This document shows positions 42,984 through 51,098 of a DNA stretch of 64,000 nt, piece after piece. A program made the position numbers and the translations under genes. The notes beneath the pieces were generated by a model. That model did not search any database, was not told where the DNA came from, and saw only the letters and a list, made by a program, of their open reading frames with translations. The DNA comes from JALOAT01 sp041685115. Lineage in GTDB: Bacteria; Pseudomonadota; Gammaproteobacteria; Thiohalomonadales; Thiohalomonadaceae. Position 1 is the stretch's first letter. Each line of letters begins with the position of its first letter. Location: NCBI GenBank assembly GCA_041685115.1, contig JAWLGK010000003.1, positions 124,001 to 188,000 on the forward strand, read 5' to 3'.

Positions 42984-44420
42984 TCACATGAGTCTGCTGT
43001 TGATGAGGAAATGGACCCAGATACTGGCGGCGTAGCCGAGGGCGATGGCCCAGGTCCACTTGAGATGGGCGAAGAAGGTGTACACGCCACGCGCCTGGCC
43101 CATGAGCGCCACGCCCGCTGCGGAGCCGATGGACAGCAGCGAGCCGCCCACGCCGGCGGTCAGGGTCACCAGCAGCCACTGGCCGTGGGACATGTCCGGG
43201 TTCATGGTGAGCACGGCGAACATCACCGGAATGTTATCGACGATGGCAGAAAGCAGGCCCACCAGGACGTTGGCGGTGGTGGCGCCGAGGTCCAGGTACA
43301 TGGTCTGGGAAGCGAGCGCCAGGTAGCCGAGCGCACCCAGGCCGCCCACGCACAACACCACGCCGTAGAAGAACATCAGGGTGTCCCACTCGGCGCGCTT
43401 GACACTGATGAACACGTCGAAGGGCTTGTGACGCGGCTTCACGAAAGAGGCTATATCGCCGAGCATCAACTCTTCTGGTCCCTGCACGGTACCCGAGGGC
43501 GAATGCAATTCGTGCTTGCGGATGAAATAGCCAAAGATCTTGAGCAGGCCGAGACCGGTCATCATGCCCAGTACCGGCGGCAGATGCAGGTAATTGTGGC
43601 CTGTGACCGCAAGCACCAACGTGACCGCGAACAGGCCGATGACCACGAAACCGCCGTACTTCACGTGGACTTCTTCGTGCAAAGCCTCAGGGCGGTCCTT
43701 GGATACAGCGAAGGACATGAGCACCGCAGGCACGAGCCAGTTGACCACCGAGGGGACGAAAAGAGCGAAGAACTCCTTGAACTGCACCACGCCCTTTTGC
43801 CAGACCATCAGCGTGGTGATATCGCCGAACGGGCTGAAGGCGCCGCCCGCATTGGCCGCCACCACGATGTTGATGCAGGCCACCACCACGAAGGTCTTGT
43901 TGGCGCCACCCACGGCAATGGCCACGGCCGCCATGAGCAGGGCGGTGGTGAGGTTGTCGGCGACAGGAGAGATGAAGAACGCCAGCAGACCGGTGAGCCA
44001 GAAGATGGTGCGCAGGGTGAAGCCGCGGGAGACCAGCCAAGCGCGCAGCGCGGCGAACACCTGACGCTCATCCATGGTGTTGATGTAGGTCATGGCCGCG
44101 AGCAGGAACAGGAACAGCTCCGCGTATTCCGCGATGTTGTGGCGTACGGCATTGGCCGCCGCGGTGCTGTCGCCTTGTGTGGCGAAGGCGATGGCGACCA
44201 GGGCCCAGATCACGCCCGCACCCACCATGACCGGCTTGGACTTGCGCAGGTGCATGAATTCCTCGCCTACCACCATGCCGTAGGCGACCACGAAGGTGAC
44301 GAGGGCGGCGATGCCATACCAGCTCGTCGTGAAATCGACAATCGTGCCAAAGTCTGCGGCCCAGGCCGCGGACGGGAGCAGGGCAAGGGCCGCAAGCAGC
44401 AGCCCGCCAAACATGGACAT
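42984..44420 (-). CDS. nhaD: Na+/H+ antiporter NhaD
   Basis: A 478-residue inner-membrane antiporter. An N-terminal signal-like helix (ending WAAD) is followed by about 12 membrane segments. GANKTFVVVACINIVVAANAGG, FSPFGDITTLMVWQKG and SAIVDNIPVMFAV are typical of NhaD and the ion-transporter superfamily. NhaD works best at alkaline pH. It is convergent with the mrp operon and downstream of lpxB by 71 bp on the minus strand; AGGAGA precedes its ATG. Confidence 0.95.
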   Translation of the reverse strand: MSMFGGLLLAALALLPSAAWAADFGTIVDFTTSWYGIAALVTFVVAYGMVVGEEFMHLRKSKPVMVGAGVIWALVAIAFATQGDSTAAANAVRHNIAEYAELFLFLLAAMTYINTMDERQVFAALRAWLVSRGFTLRTIFWLTGLLAFFISPVADNLTTALLMAAVAIAVGGANKTFVVVACINIVVAANAGGAFSPFGDITTLMVWQKGVVQFKEFFALFVPSVVNWLVPAVLMSFAVSKDRPEALHEEVHVKYGGFVVIGLFAVTLVLAVTGHNYLHLPPVLGMMTGLGLLKIFGYFIRKHELHSPSGTVQGPEELMLGDIASFVKPRHKPFDVFISVKRAEWDTLMFFYGVVLCVGGLGALGYLALASQTMYLDLGATTANVLVGLLSAIVDNIPVMFAVLTMNPDMSHGQWLLVTLTAGVGGSLLSIGSAAGVALMGQARGVYTFFAHLKWTWAIALGYAASIWVHFLINSRLM

Positions 44421-44491
44421 TGCGAGTCTCCTAGCAGAAGTAGCGACGTGTTAGCATGCCAAAACGTAGGGGCGTTGGCACCAAAAACCGA

Positions 44492-45640
44492 TCACGTCAC
44501 GGTTGGGCGAAGCATTGCCAGGGCGAGCGTGCCTACACTGTCGGAATCGCCGCTGGCGCCAAGCCGCTCCCGTATCACCGCCAGCCGCTCGCGCATGGCG
44601 CGGTTGCGGGCGTCGTCGAATAGCAACGCCTTGGCTTCGGCGGCGATGTTCTGCGGGGTCGCGTCGTCCTGGATGAGTTCCGGGGCGATGCGCTCGCCCG
44701 CCACGATGTTGCACAGGCCGATGTGATCCACGCGGATGAGCCGACGCATGATTCGATAACTGAGCGGTGCGATGCGGTAGATCACCACCAGCGGCACCTG
44801 CATAAGGGCGATTTCCAGCGTCGCCGTGCCCGAGGCACTGACGATGGCATCACAGGCGGCCATCACCTCGTAGGCGTGCCCCTCCACCTGGGTAACGGGC
44901 AGGTCACGGCCATCAAAGAAGAGGGCGAAGTCGTCCACCGACAAGGTGGAGGCGCGCGGCAGCACGAATTGCAGATCCGGGTGGTCGCGGTGCAGCTTCG
45001 TGGCGGCGTCGAGCAGCACCGGCAGCAGGCGTGTGATCTCGCTGCGGCGGCTGCCCGGGAACAGGCCCAGCACCTTGCGTGCGGGATCGAGCCCGAGCTG
45101 GCTACAGGCGGCGTCACGCTCCAGGCCGTGCGGCACTTCCTCCACCAGCGGATGGCCGACGAAGGTGACCGGTACGCCGGCCTTTTCGTAGAACGGCACC
45201 TCGAAGGGAAACACCACGGCCATGTGGTCGATGCGCTCGCGGATGGTGTACACGCGCTTCTGACGCCAAGCCCACACTTGCGGGCTGATGTAATACAGCA
45301 CCTTGATGCCGAGCGCCTTCGCCGTCTTCGCCAGACGCAGGTTGAAATCGGGATAGTCGACCAGGATGAGCAGGTCGGGGCGTTCCTCGCGCAGCTTGCG
45401 GCGCATGAGTTGCAGCGCGCCGTAGATGGTCCTGAAGTGCGCCAGCACCTCGAACAGGCCCACCACGGCCATGACGCGCGAATCCACCAGCGTTTCCACG
45501 CCTTCCGCGCGCATGCGGTCGCCGCCGATGCCGAAGAAGCGCACCGACGGATCCTGGCGCTTCACCGCCCGCACCAGCCCCGCCGCGCGCGCGTCGCCGG
45601 AGGCCTCACCGGCGATGATCATGATGTTCTTCGTCGTCAT
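44492..45640 (-). CDS. lpxB: lipid-A-disaccharide synthase LpxB
   Basis: A 382-residue peripheral membrane glycosyltransferase of family GT19 that couples UDP-diacylglucosamine to lipid X. IIAGEASGDARAAGLVRAV at the N-terminus, GIGGDRMRAEGVE, YISPQVWAWRQKRV, LGLFPGSRRSEI and SGTATLEIAL are diagnostic. The ATG at 45640 gives the standard N-terminus. It is the last gene of a minus-strand lipid A group with the aminotransferase and oxidoreductase upstream. Confidence 0.96.
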   Translation of the reverse strand: MTTKNIMIIAGEASGDARAAGLVRAVKRQDPSVRFFGIGGDRMRAEGVETLVDSRVMAVVGLFEVLAHFRTIYGALQLMRRKLREERPDLLILVDYPDFNLRLAKTAKALGIKVLYYISPQVWAWRQKRVYTIRERIDHMAVVFPFEVPFYEKAGVPVTFVGHPLVEEVPHGLERDAACSQLGLDPARKVLGLFPGSRRSEITRLLPVLLDAATKLHRDHPDLQFVLPRASTLSVDDFALFFDGRDLPVTQVEGHAYEVMAACDAIVSASGTATLEIALMQVPLVVIYRIAPLSYRIMRRLIRVDHIGLCNIVAGERIAPELIQDDATPQNIAAEAKALLFDDARNRAMRERLAVIRERLGASGDSDSVGTLALAMLRPTVT

Positions 45641-45645
45641 GGTTC

Positions 45646-45738
45646 GACGCGGAGAACGCAGAGGCGCGGAGGACGCGGAGAACACACCATGGGCGTTCTC
45701 GTCCTCCGCGATCTCCGCGCCTCCGCGACCTCCGCGTT
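45646..45738. repeat. inverted GCAGAGGCGCGGAGGACGCGGAG repeat
   Basis: Two arms of about 35 nt, rich in GCGGAG on one side and CTCCGC on the other, flank an 11-nt centre between lpxB and the aminotransferase gene. They can form a long imperfect hairpin. They belong to the same family as 24248-24273 and 51049-51085. Confidence 0.7.
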
Positions 45739-45751
45739 TATCCCGGAGTAG

Positions 45752-46849
45752 CTATTTGACCGCCTTGGCGATGACCGCGAGGACCTCGTCGACCTGGGCG
45801 TTGCTGAGCTCGGGGTAGATGGGCAGGGACAGGCACTGGCTGGCGACCTGCTCGGTCACCGGCAGTTTCACGTCCTTGCACACGTCCGCGAAGGCCTTCT
45901 GCTGGTGTAGGGGTACCGGATAGTAGATGGCGTTGGCGATCTGCGCCTCGTTCAGCGCCTTCTGGATGGCGTCGCGATGGGTGGTGAGCAGCGTGTACTG
46001 GTGATACACGTGACGGCCCTTGCCGTCCTCGAAGGCGGGGGTGACGCCGTCCAGCTTGGCCAGGCCTTCGCTGTAGCGGTGCGCCACGCGGCGGCGACCT
46101 TCGTTGAACTGCTCGATGCGCTTGAGCTTCACGCGCAGGATCACCGCCTGCAATTCATCCAGGCGGCTGTTGTAGCCGATGACGTCGTGGTAATAACGCA
46201 CCTTGCTGCCGTGGTTGCGCAGCATGCGTACACGCTCGGCCACGCCGGCGTCGTTGGTGGTGACCATGCCGCCGTCGCCGTAGCAGCCCAGGTTCTTGCT
46301 GGGGAAGAAGCTGTGGCAGCCGGCCAGGCCGATGCCGCCGGTTAGTTTGCCCCCGATGGCGGCGCCGAAGGATTGGGCGCAGTCCTCGATGACCAGCAGC
46401 TTGTGCTTGTCGGCGATGGCCTGGATGGCGGCCATGTCGGCCGGTTGGCCGAACAGGTGCACGGGCAGGATGGCGCGGGTCTTCGGTGTGATGGCCGCTT
46501 CGATCTTGGCGGGATCGATGTTGAGCGTGCGGCCGTCGATGTCCGCGAACACCGGATTGGCGCCCACGTAGCGGATGGCCTCGGCGGTGGCGATGAAGGT
46601 GAAGGCGGTGGTGATGACCTCGTCGCCGGGGCCGATGCCGGCGGCGAGCAGGGCAAGGTGCAGCGCGTCGGTGCCGTTGGCGCAGGAGACGGCGTGTTCC
46701 ACGCCCAGGTACGCAGCGGCTTCCTTCTCGAAGTCCTGCACGTTGGGGCCGAGGATGAACTGGGTTTTTTCCAGTGCACCCAGCAGGACACCGTCAATTT
46801 CCGCCTTGAGGGCCATGTACTGGCCCTTCAGGTCCACCATGGGGATCAT
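45752..46849 (-). CDS. gnnB: DegT/DnrJ/EryC1 sugar aminotransferase, GnnB-like
   Basis: A 365-residue PLP enzyme. The cofactor Lys185 is in FFPSKNLGCYGDGG; CANGTDALHLAL, DEVITTAFTFIATAEA and YYPVPLHQQKAF are the family pattern. Homologues aminate 3-keto UDP-sugars. The gene is preceded by a Gfo/Idh/MocA oxidoreductase (4-nt overlap) and followed by lpxB. In Acidithiobacillus ferrooxidans, gnnA and gnnB lie beside lpx genes and make UDP-GlcNAc3N for lipid A with amide-linked 3-acyl chains. That role is inferred from neighbourhood; a WbpE-type role in O-antigen synthesis is the alternative. Confidence 0.8.
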   Translation of the reverse strand: MIPMVDLKGQYMALKAEIDGVLLGALEKTQFILGPNVQDFEKEAAAYLGVEHAVSCANGTDALHLALLAAGIGPGDEVITTAFTFIATAEAIRYVGANPVFADIDGRTLNIDPAKIEAAITPKTRAILPVHLFGQPADMAAIQAIADKHKLLVIEDCAQSFGAAIGGKLTGGIGLAGCHSFFPSKNLGCYGDGGMVTTNDAGVAERVRMLRNHGSKVRYYHDVIGYNSRLDELQAVILRVKLKRIEQFNEGRRRVAHRYSEGLAKLDGVTPAFEDGKGRHVYHQYTLLTTHRDAIQKALNEAQIANAIYYPVPLHQQKAFADVCKDVKLPVTEQVASQCLSLPIYPELSNAQVDEVLAVIAKAVK

Positions 46850-47790
46850 TGTTTTTCTCCAGTAAGCAGTTCGGTAATCCAGATGGCCGTCTTCAGGGCG
46901 TCGCGGCCGTCTTCGCCGGTGACCGGCGGGCGCGTTCCCTGTTCGATGGCTTTGATGAAGGCCTCGATCTCCGCAAGGATGGCGTCGGAGTTCTCGAAGA
47001 TGCTCTCCTCGGAGGTGATCTCGGGAATGCCCGGGAACATCTCCTTGCTGCCCTTGCGGTGCACGGACAGGACCTTGTCCTGGAAATCCACGGAGATGTA
47101 GGCGTCGGGCTGGAAGATGCGCATCTTGCGCTGCGGCTTCATGCTCACGCGGCTGGCGGTGACGTTGGCCACGCAGCCGTTTTCGAATTGCAGGCGCGCG
47201 TTGGCGATGTCGATCTCTTTGGTGAGCACCGTCACGCCGTTGGTGTCGATCTTGGTGATGGGCGAGCGCACCAGGTGCTGGATGATATCGATGTCGTGGA
47301 TCATGAGATCCAGCACCACGTTCACGTCGGCGCCGCGCGGCTTGAACGGGGCCAGGCGGTGGGATTCGATGAACTGCGGGCGGTCGAGCACCTTGCCGAG
47401 GGCCATCACGGCGGAGTTGAAGCGCTCCAGGTGACCGATCTGCAGCACCAGGTTGTTCTGTTTGGCCAGCGCGATGAGTTCGTCGGCCTCGTCCACCGTC
47501 ACGGTCATGGGCTTTTCCAGCATCACGTGCACGCCGCGGGCGAGGAACTCCTTCGCGACGGCGTAGTGCATCTGGGTGGGCACCACGATGCTCACCGCAT
47601 CGACCTTGTCGAACAACTCGCGGTAATCGGTGAAGGCCTGGGTGTTCAGCTCATCGGCCACGCGCTGCGTGGTTTCCGCCGAGGCGTCCACTACGGCGAC
47701 CAGTTCGGCATTGGCGAGGGCAGCATATTTCTGGGCATGGAAGCGGCCGAGATAGCCCACACCCACGACGGCGGTTCGCAGCTTTTTCAA
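46846..47790 (-). CDS. gnnA: Gfo/Idh/MocA NAD-dependent sugar dehydrogenase, GnnA-like
   Basis: A 314-residue Rossmann oxidoreductase. AVVGVGYLGRFHAQKYAAL is the NAD site; GVHVMLEKPMT contains the family EKP motif, and LDLMIHDIDIIQHL holds the catalytic His. It would oxidise the 3-OH of UDP-GlcNAc for the following aminotransferase. The start is TTG at 47790, with AGGA 8 nt upstream; upstream codons lack family similarity. The stop overlaps the aminotransferase start by 4 nt. Divergent from rnhB, itself commonly next to lpxB in gammaproteobacteria. Confidence 0.8.
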   Translation of the reverse strand: MKKLRTAVVGVGYLGRFHAQKYAALANAELVAVVDASAETTQRVADELNTQAFTDYRELFDKVDAVSIVVPTQMHYAVAKEFLARGVHVMLEKPMTVTVDEADELIALAKQNNLVLQIGHLERFNSAVMALGKVLDRPQFIESHRLAPFKPRGADVNVVLDLMIHDIDIIQHLVRSPITKIDTNGVTVLTKEIDIANARLQFENGCVANVTASRVSMKPQRKMRIFQPDAYISVDFQDKVLSVHRKGSKEMFPGIPEITSEESIFENSDAILAEIEAFIKAIEQGTRPPVTGEDGRDALKTAIWITELLTGEKQ

Positions 47791-47927
47791 CGGGGGAGTC
47801 CTGATTGTGAGAACGTCGTTCCTGGCTCGGGGAACCCGAAAAACCGGGCGCAGATGGTCGCATTTACAGCCGGTAATATCAATCGGTTGGCGCACGGTCC
47901 GGCCACTCGGATATGCTGTGCACCACC

Positions 47928-48545
47928 ATGACGCAACAAGCCAGTTTCGACTTCTCCGCCGGGGCGCGGCGGGTCGCCGGTGTCGACGAGGCCGGACGCG
48001 GCCCCCTGGCCGGACCGGTGATCGCCGCCGCCGTGATCCTCGACCCCGCGCGCCCCATCGCCGGCCTGGACGACTCCAAAAAACTCACCGAGGCGGGCCG
48101 CGAGGCCTTGTTCACCTTGATCAAGGAACGGGCCCTGGGCTGGGCGGTGGGCCGGGCCGAGGTGGAGGAGATCGACCGCATCAACATCCTCCAGGCCACC
48201 CTGCTGGCCATGCGCCGTGCCCTCGAGGCCTTGTCGCCGCTCCCCGACCACGCCCTCATCGACGGCAACCGCTGTCCCGAGGGGCTGGCGTGCACGGCGG
48301 AATGGGTCATCGACGGCGACGCCAAAATCGAGGCCATCAGCGCGGCCTCCATCGTCGCCAAGGTCACCCGCGATCGGGAGATGGCCGTGCTCGACAAGCA
48401 ATACCCCGGCTACGGCCTCGCCAAGCACAAGGGCTATGGCACAGCCGAACACCTCAAGGCCCTGGATGCGCTGGGGCCGAGTCCCATCCACCGCCACAGC
48501 TTCGCCCCCGTAAAGGCCCGCGCCGCCGCCCGCCGAACAGCCTGA
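47928..48545 (+). CDS. rnhB: ribonuclease HII
   Basis: A 205-residue enzyme that nicks DNA at embedded ribonucleotides. GVDEAGRGPLAGPV carries catalytic Asp20 and Glu21; DGNRCPEGL and AASIVAKVTRDREM supply the remaining acidic residues, and GYGLAKHKGYGTAEHL is conserved. The ATG at 47928 is preferred over the ATG at 47913 because it fits the family N-terminus. Divergent from the gnnA-like gene. A hairpin follows 14 bp after the stop. Confidence 0.95.
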   Translation: MTQQASFDFSAGARRVAGVDEAGRGPLAGPVIAAAVILDPARPIAGLDDSKKLTEAGREALFTLIKERALGWAVGRAEVEEIDRINILQATLLAMRRALEALSPLPDHALIDGNRCPEGLACTAEWVIDGDAKIEAISAASIVAKVTRDREMAVLDKQYPGYGLAKHKGYGTAEHLKALDALGPSPIHRHSFAPVKARAAARRTA

Positions 48546-48558
48546 GCCCTTGTGTGGA

Positions 48559-48582
48559 GCGGCCTCAGGCCGCGATTTGTCT
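48559..48582 (+). terminator. rnhB terminator-like hairpin
   Basis: GCGGCC-TCA-GGCCGC followed by a T-rich tail (GATTTGTCTT) 14 bp after rnhB. A near copy, GCGGCCTCAGGCTGC then GATTTTC, lies at 48685-48705, so the hairpin is also part of a repeated sequence. Confidence 0.6.
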
Positions 48583-48583
48583 T

Positions 48584-48780
48584 CGTAGGTAACGTTGCGA
48601 AGCTACGTGACATTCTTCCGGCCGCGCTATCACGTAGGCGCTGCGCACCAATGTAACCTACGACGTTTGTCAATACCTGTACTGGCGGCCTCAGGCTGCG
48701 ATTTTCGTGCGATCACTTTCCAAAGCCACGCGACTCCGCTTCGTGCCTTCCCCGTAGATACGTTGCGAAGCTACGTGACC
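48584..48780. repeat. direct repeats in the rnhB-uvsE gap
   Basis: CGTAGGTAACGTTGCGAAGC then TACGTGAC (48584-48611) recurs with small changes at 48753-48780. Between them lies TGCGCACCAATGTAACCTAC (48642-48661), a family also at 36714 and 61966. The remaining 48781-48957 shows nothing recognisable. Confidence 0.7.
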
Positions 48781-48957
48781 ATCCGTTTGGCGATAACCGT
48801 CATTAGCCGTCGACCTGCAAATAGCCGGAAAAGCCTTTCAGCAGACGCTGCGGGACGCCCTGGCCTACCCAGATGCTGCGCAACGCGTCGGTTCCCGTTT
48901 TGCTGTTGCGCTGACGCCGGTGCGGGATTGAAGAGGCAGGCCTTCCCAAACGGCCTG

Positions 48958-49848
48958 CTATGGCAGTCCTGCAAGCCATTCCCGTTGCAGGCGGGCGATG
49001 GCCCGTTCCTTGCGCTTGGCCTCCACTTCGATCCAGGGCACCCGTGCGTAGGCGCTTGGCATGATGGCAATCTCGTCGGCATGGCGTCGATCGGCGAAGC
49101 CGTTGCGGCCGTTCGATATATGCACCAGTTGCCAGCGCGGGTCGGGCCAGGTGGCGGCGGCGGCGCTGGTGAATTCTGCGATGCTGGGGTGTTCGTAGCT
49201 GGCCAGTTGCCGGAAGCACACGTGATGATGGGCGTCGAACACCATGGGTACGCCCGCGGCCTTGCACAGGCTCAGGATTTCCTCGGCGCCGTAGCGGCTC
49301 TCGTCGTTCTCCAGCGCAATGCGTCCGCGCACGGCCGGCGGCAGGCGCGCGATGGCCTCGCGCAGCGCGGCCGCGCGCCCGCGCCTGCCGCCGTGGATCT
49401 CCAGCACGGCCCAGGGGGTGCGCGGCTGCGTCAGGGCGTCGAGGATGCGCCCGTGCATGGCGAGGATGCGCAGACTGTTCGCCACCACCACCTCGGACTC
49501 CGAATTCAGCACCACGAACTGATCCGGATGCATGACCAGACGCACGCCCAGCGCGGTGGCGGCACGCCCAATCGCGCCGAGTTCGCCGGCGATGGTCTCC
49601 AGCAGCGGTGCGCCCAACTCATCGTCGGCGAACGGGAAGATCCCTGAGGGAATGCGATACAGCCGGATGCTCCGTTCGATGCAGAAGCGCGGCGCGAGCG
49701 CCAGTGTGGCCAGATTGGCCGCATAGATCGCGCGCAGCAGGTCCGTGCGTGCCGCGGGTGTTGCAGCCCGCAGGCGCGTGCGCGTCACGGTGCGATAGCG
49801 CAAGGCATCGCTGCGGGTGATGCAGACCAGTCCGAGTTCGGGGTGCAT
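48958..49848 (-). CDS. uvsE: UV DNA damage endonuclease (UVDE/UvsE)
   Basis: A 296-residue TIM-barrel endonuclease that incises 5' to UV lesions in an alternative excision repair route. LGLVCITRS, RLYRIPSGIFPF, RLVMHPDQFVVLNS, LEIHGGRRGR, LENDESRYG and MVFDAHHHVC keep the metal-binding His, Asp and Glu residues of the family. The ribosome-binding site is weak. The gene is divergent from the isoaspartyl peptidase across 129 bp. Confidence 0.92.
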   Translation of the reverse strand: MHPELGLVCITRSDALRYRTVTRTRLRAATPAARTDLLRAIYAANLATLALAPRFCIERSIRLYRIPSGIFPFADDELGAPLLETIAGELGAIGRAATALGVRLVMHPDQFVVLNSESEVVVANSLRILAMHGRILDALTQPRTPWAVLEIHGGRRGRAAALREAIARLPPAVRGRIALENDESRYGAEEILSLCKAAGVPMVFDAHHHVCFRQLASYEHPSIAEFTSAAAATWPDPRWQLVHISNGRNGFADRRHADEIAIMPSAYARVPWIEVEAKRKERAIARLQREWLAGLP

Positions 49849-49977
49849 GCGCCACGCCTGTGGCCACTTTCACCAAGCATCGAACAGCGCATGATTCGGG
49901 ACAAATCTGTGGTGCGCCTTGGCGCCGACCGGGCCTGCGCATAGGCTTTTCGTGACAAGTGCTGCGGGAGGCGCGTC

Positions 49978-50898
49978 ATGTTCGCCATCGTGGTGCACGG
50001 CGGGGCCGGCGTGTGCAGCGGAGAGCATGTGCAACCGGCGCTGTGCGGCGTGCGCGAGGCCGCTCGGGTCGGGCATGGCGTGTTGGCCGCGGGTGGCCAT
50101 GCCTTGGATGCCGCCGTGGCCGCCGTGATGGTGCTGGAGGACGATCCCGCCTTCAACGCCGGCACGGGCTCGGTGCTCAACCTGGACGGTGAGGTCGAGA
50201 TGGACGCCGGCGTCATGCTCTCCGAAGGCCTGCGCACGGGCAATGTGGCCGCACTGCGGCGGGTGAAGAATCCCGTCGCCGTGGCGCGGGCGGTGATGGA
50301 ACAGACCGACCACGTGCTGCTGGCCGGGGAGGGCGCCGGGCGTTTCGCGCGCGCCTTCGGCTTTGCGGATCACGACCCGATCATCGCCGAGCGTCGGGCC
50401 GGTTGGCAGCGGGCGCGTGCGGCCTTGGAACGACGTGGCGATGCCTACCTGCCCCGCTTGCACGCGCTGCTCGCGCACCATCCGCAACTGCCCGCCGGCA
50501 CCGTGGGTGCGGTGGCCCTGGACGGGCAGGGCCGCATCGCGGCGGCCACCTCCACGGGGGGCGTTACCCTCAAGCTGGCGGGCCGAATCGGTGACACGCC
50601 GCTGCCCGGTGCAGGCAATTACGCCACCCCGGACGCCGGCGTATCGGCCACGGGCAAGGGTGAGCTCATGATGCGGTTTCTCACCGCCAAGGCCGTGTGT
50701 GACGGCGCCCGCACCGGCGACATCCAGGCCGTGGTGGACGCGGTGCTCGCGGCCATGGCCGAACAGATCGGCCGCGACGTGGGCATCATCGCCCTGGACA
50801 AGCGCGGCCGCGTGGGCGTCGGACACCTCACCCCGGCCATGCCGCACGCCTGGTGCGTGGGCACCGGTGATCCGGTCGTGCGCCTCAGTGTTCCGTAG
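49978..50898 (+). CDS. iaaA: isoaspartyl peptidase / L-asparaginase (plant type)
   Basis: A 306-residue Ntn hydrolase that self-cleaves before a catalytic Thr. The N-terminal VVHGGAGV, ALDAAVAAVMVLEDDPAFNAGTGSVLN and the autoprocessing site AGTVGAVALD with Thr175 fit the family, as does GTGKGE-like ATGKGELMM. It releases Asp from isoaspartyl peptides or hydrolyses Asn. GGGAGG precedes the ATG. Its stop codon lies inside a GTAGCCCGGATG-type repeat. Confidence 0.94.
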   Translation: MFAIVVHGGAGVCSGEHVQPALCGVREAARVGHGVLAAGGHALDAAVAAVMVLEDDPAFNAGTGSVLNLDGEVEMDAGVMLSEGLRTGNVAALRRVKNPVAVARAVMEQTDHVLLAGEGAGRFARAFGFADHDPIIAERRAGWQRARAALERRGDAYLPRLHALLAHHPQLPAGTVGAVALDGQGRIAAATSTGGVTLKLAGRIGDTPLPGAGNYATPDAGVSATGKGELMMRFLTAKAVCDGARTGDIQAVVDAVLAAMAEQIGRDVGIIALDKRGRVGVGHLTPAMPHAWCVGTGDPVVRLSVP

Positions 50899-50930
50899 CC
50901 CGGATGAAGCGAAGCGGAATCCGAGGATCA
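50895..50930. repeat. GTAGCCCGGATGAAGCGAAG dispersed repeat
   Basis: GTAGCCCGGATGAAGCGAAG followed by CGGAATCCGAGG, a widespread proteobacterial intergenic repeat. It overlaps the iaaA stop codon. A reverse-orientation copy is at 57630-57662. Confidence 0.75.
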
Positions 50931-51048
50931 CGGAGCATGAGCTCGCATGGCCGCGAAATCGGGGTCGCGGATCACACACGAAGCGAATGCCGGGAAGTAG
51001 GGAAGACCAGTGACGAGCCCGTGTTGCGTCCCAGCCGGTATTTGTAAC

Positions 51049-51085
51049 CCCTCTGCGGCCTCTGCGTCTCTGCGCCTTTGCGTTG
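51049..51085. repeat. CTCTGCGGCCTCTGCGTCTC dispersed repeat
   Basis: The complement of the GCAGAGGC family seen at 24248 and 45646, lying between the convergent iaaA and rhodanese-MBL genes. Confidence 0.7.
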
Positions 51086-51098
51086 GGCCGTTTTTCCA

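Noticed and set aside
43011..44726. Plus-strand frame of 571 codons
   Set aside because: Antisense to nhaD; His/Glu/Gln-rich product typical of the complement of a membrane-protein gene.
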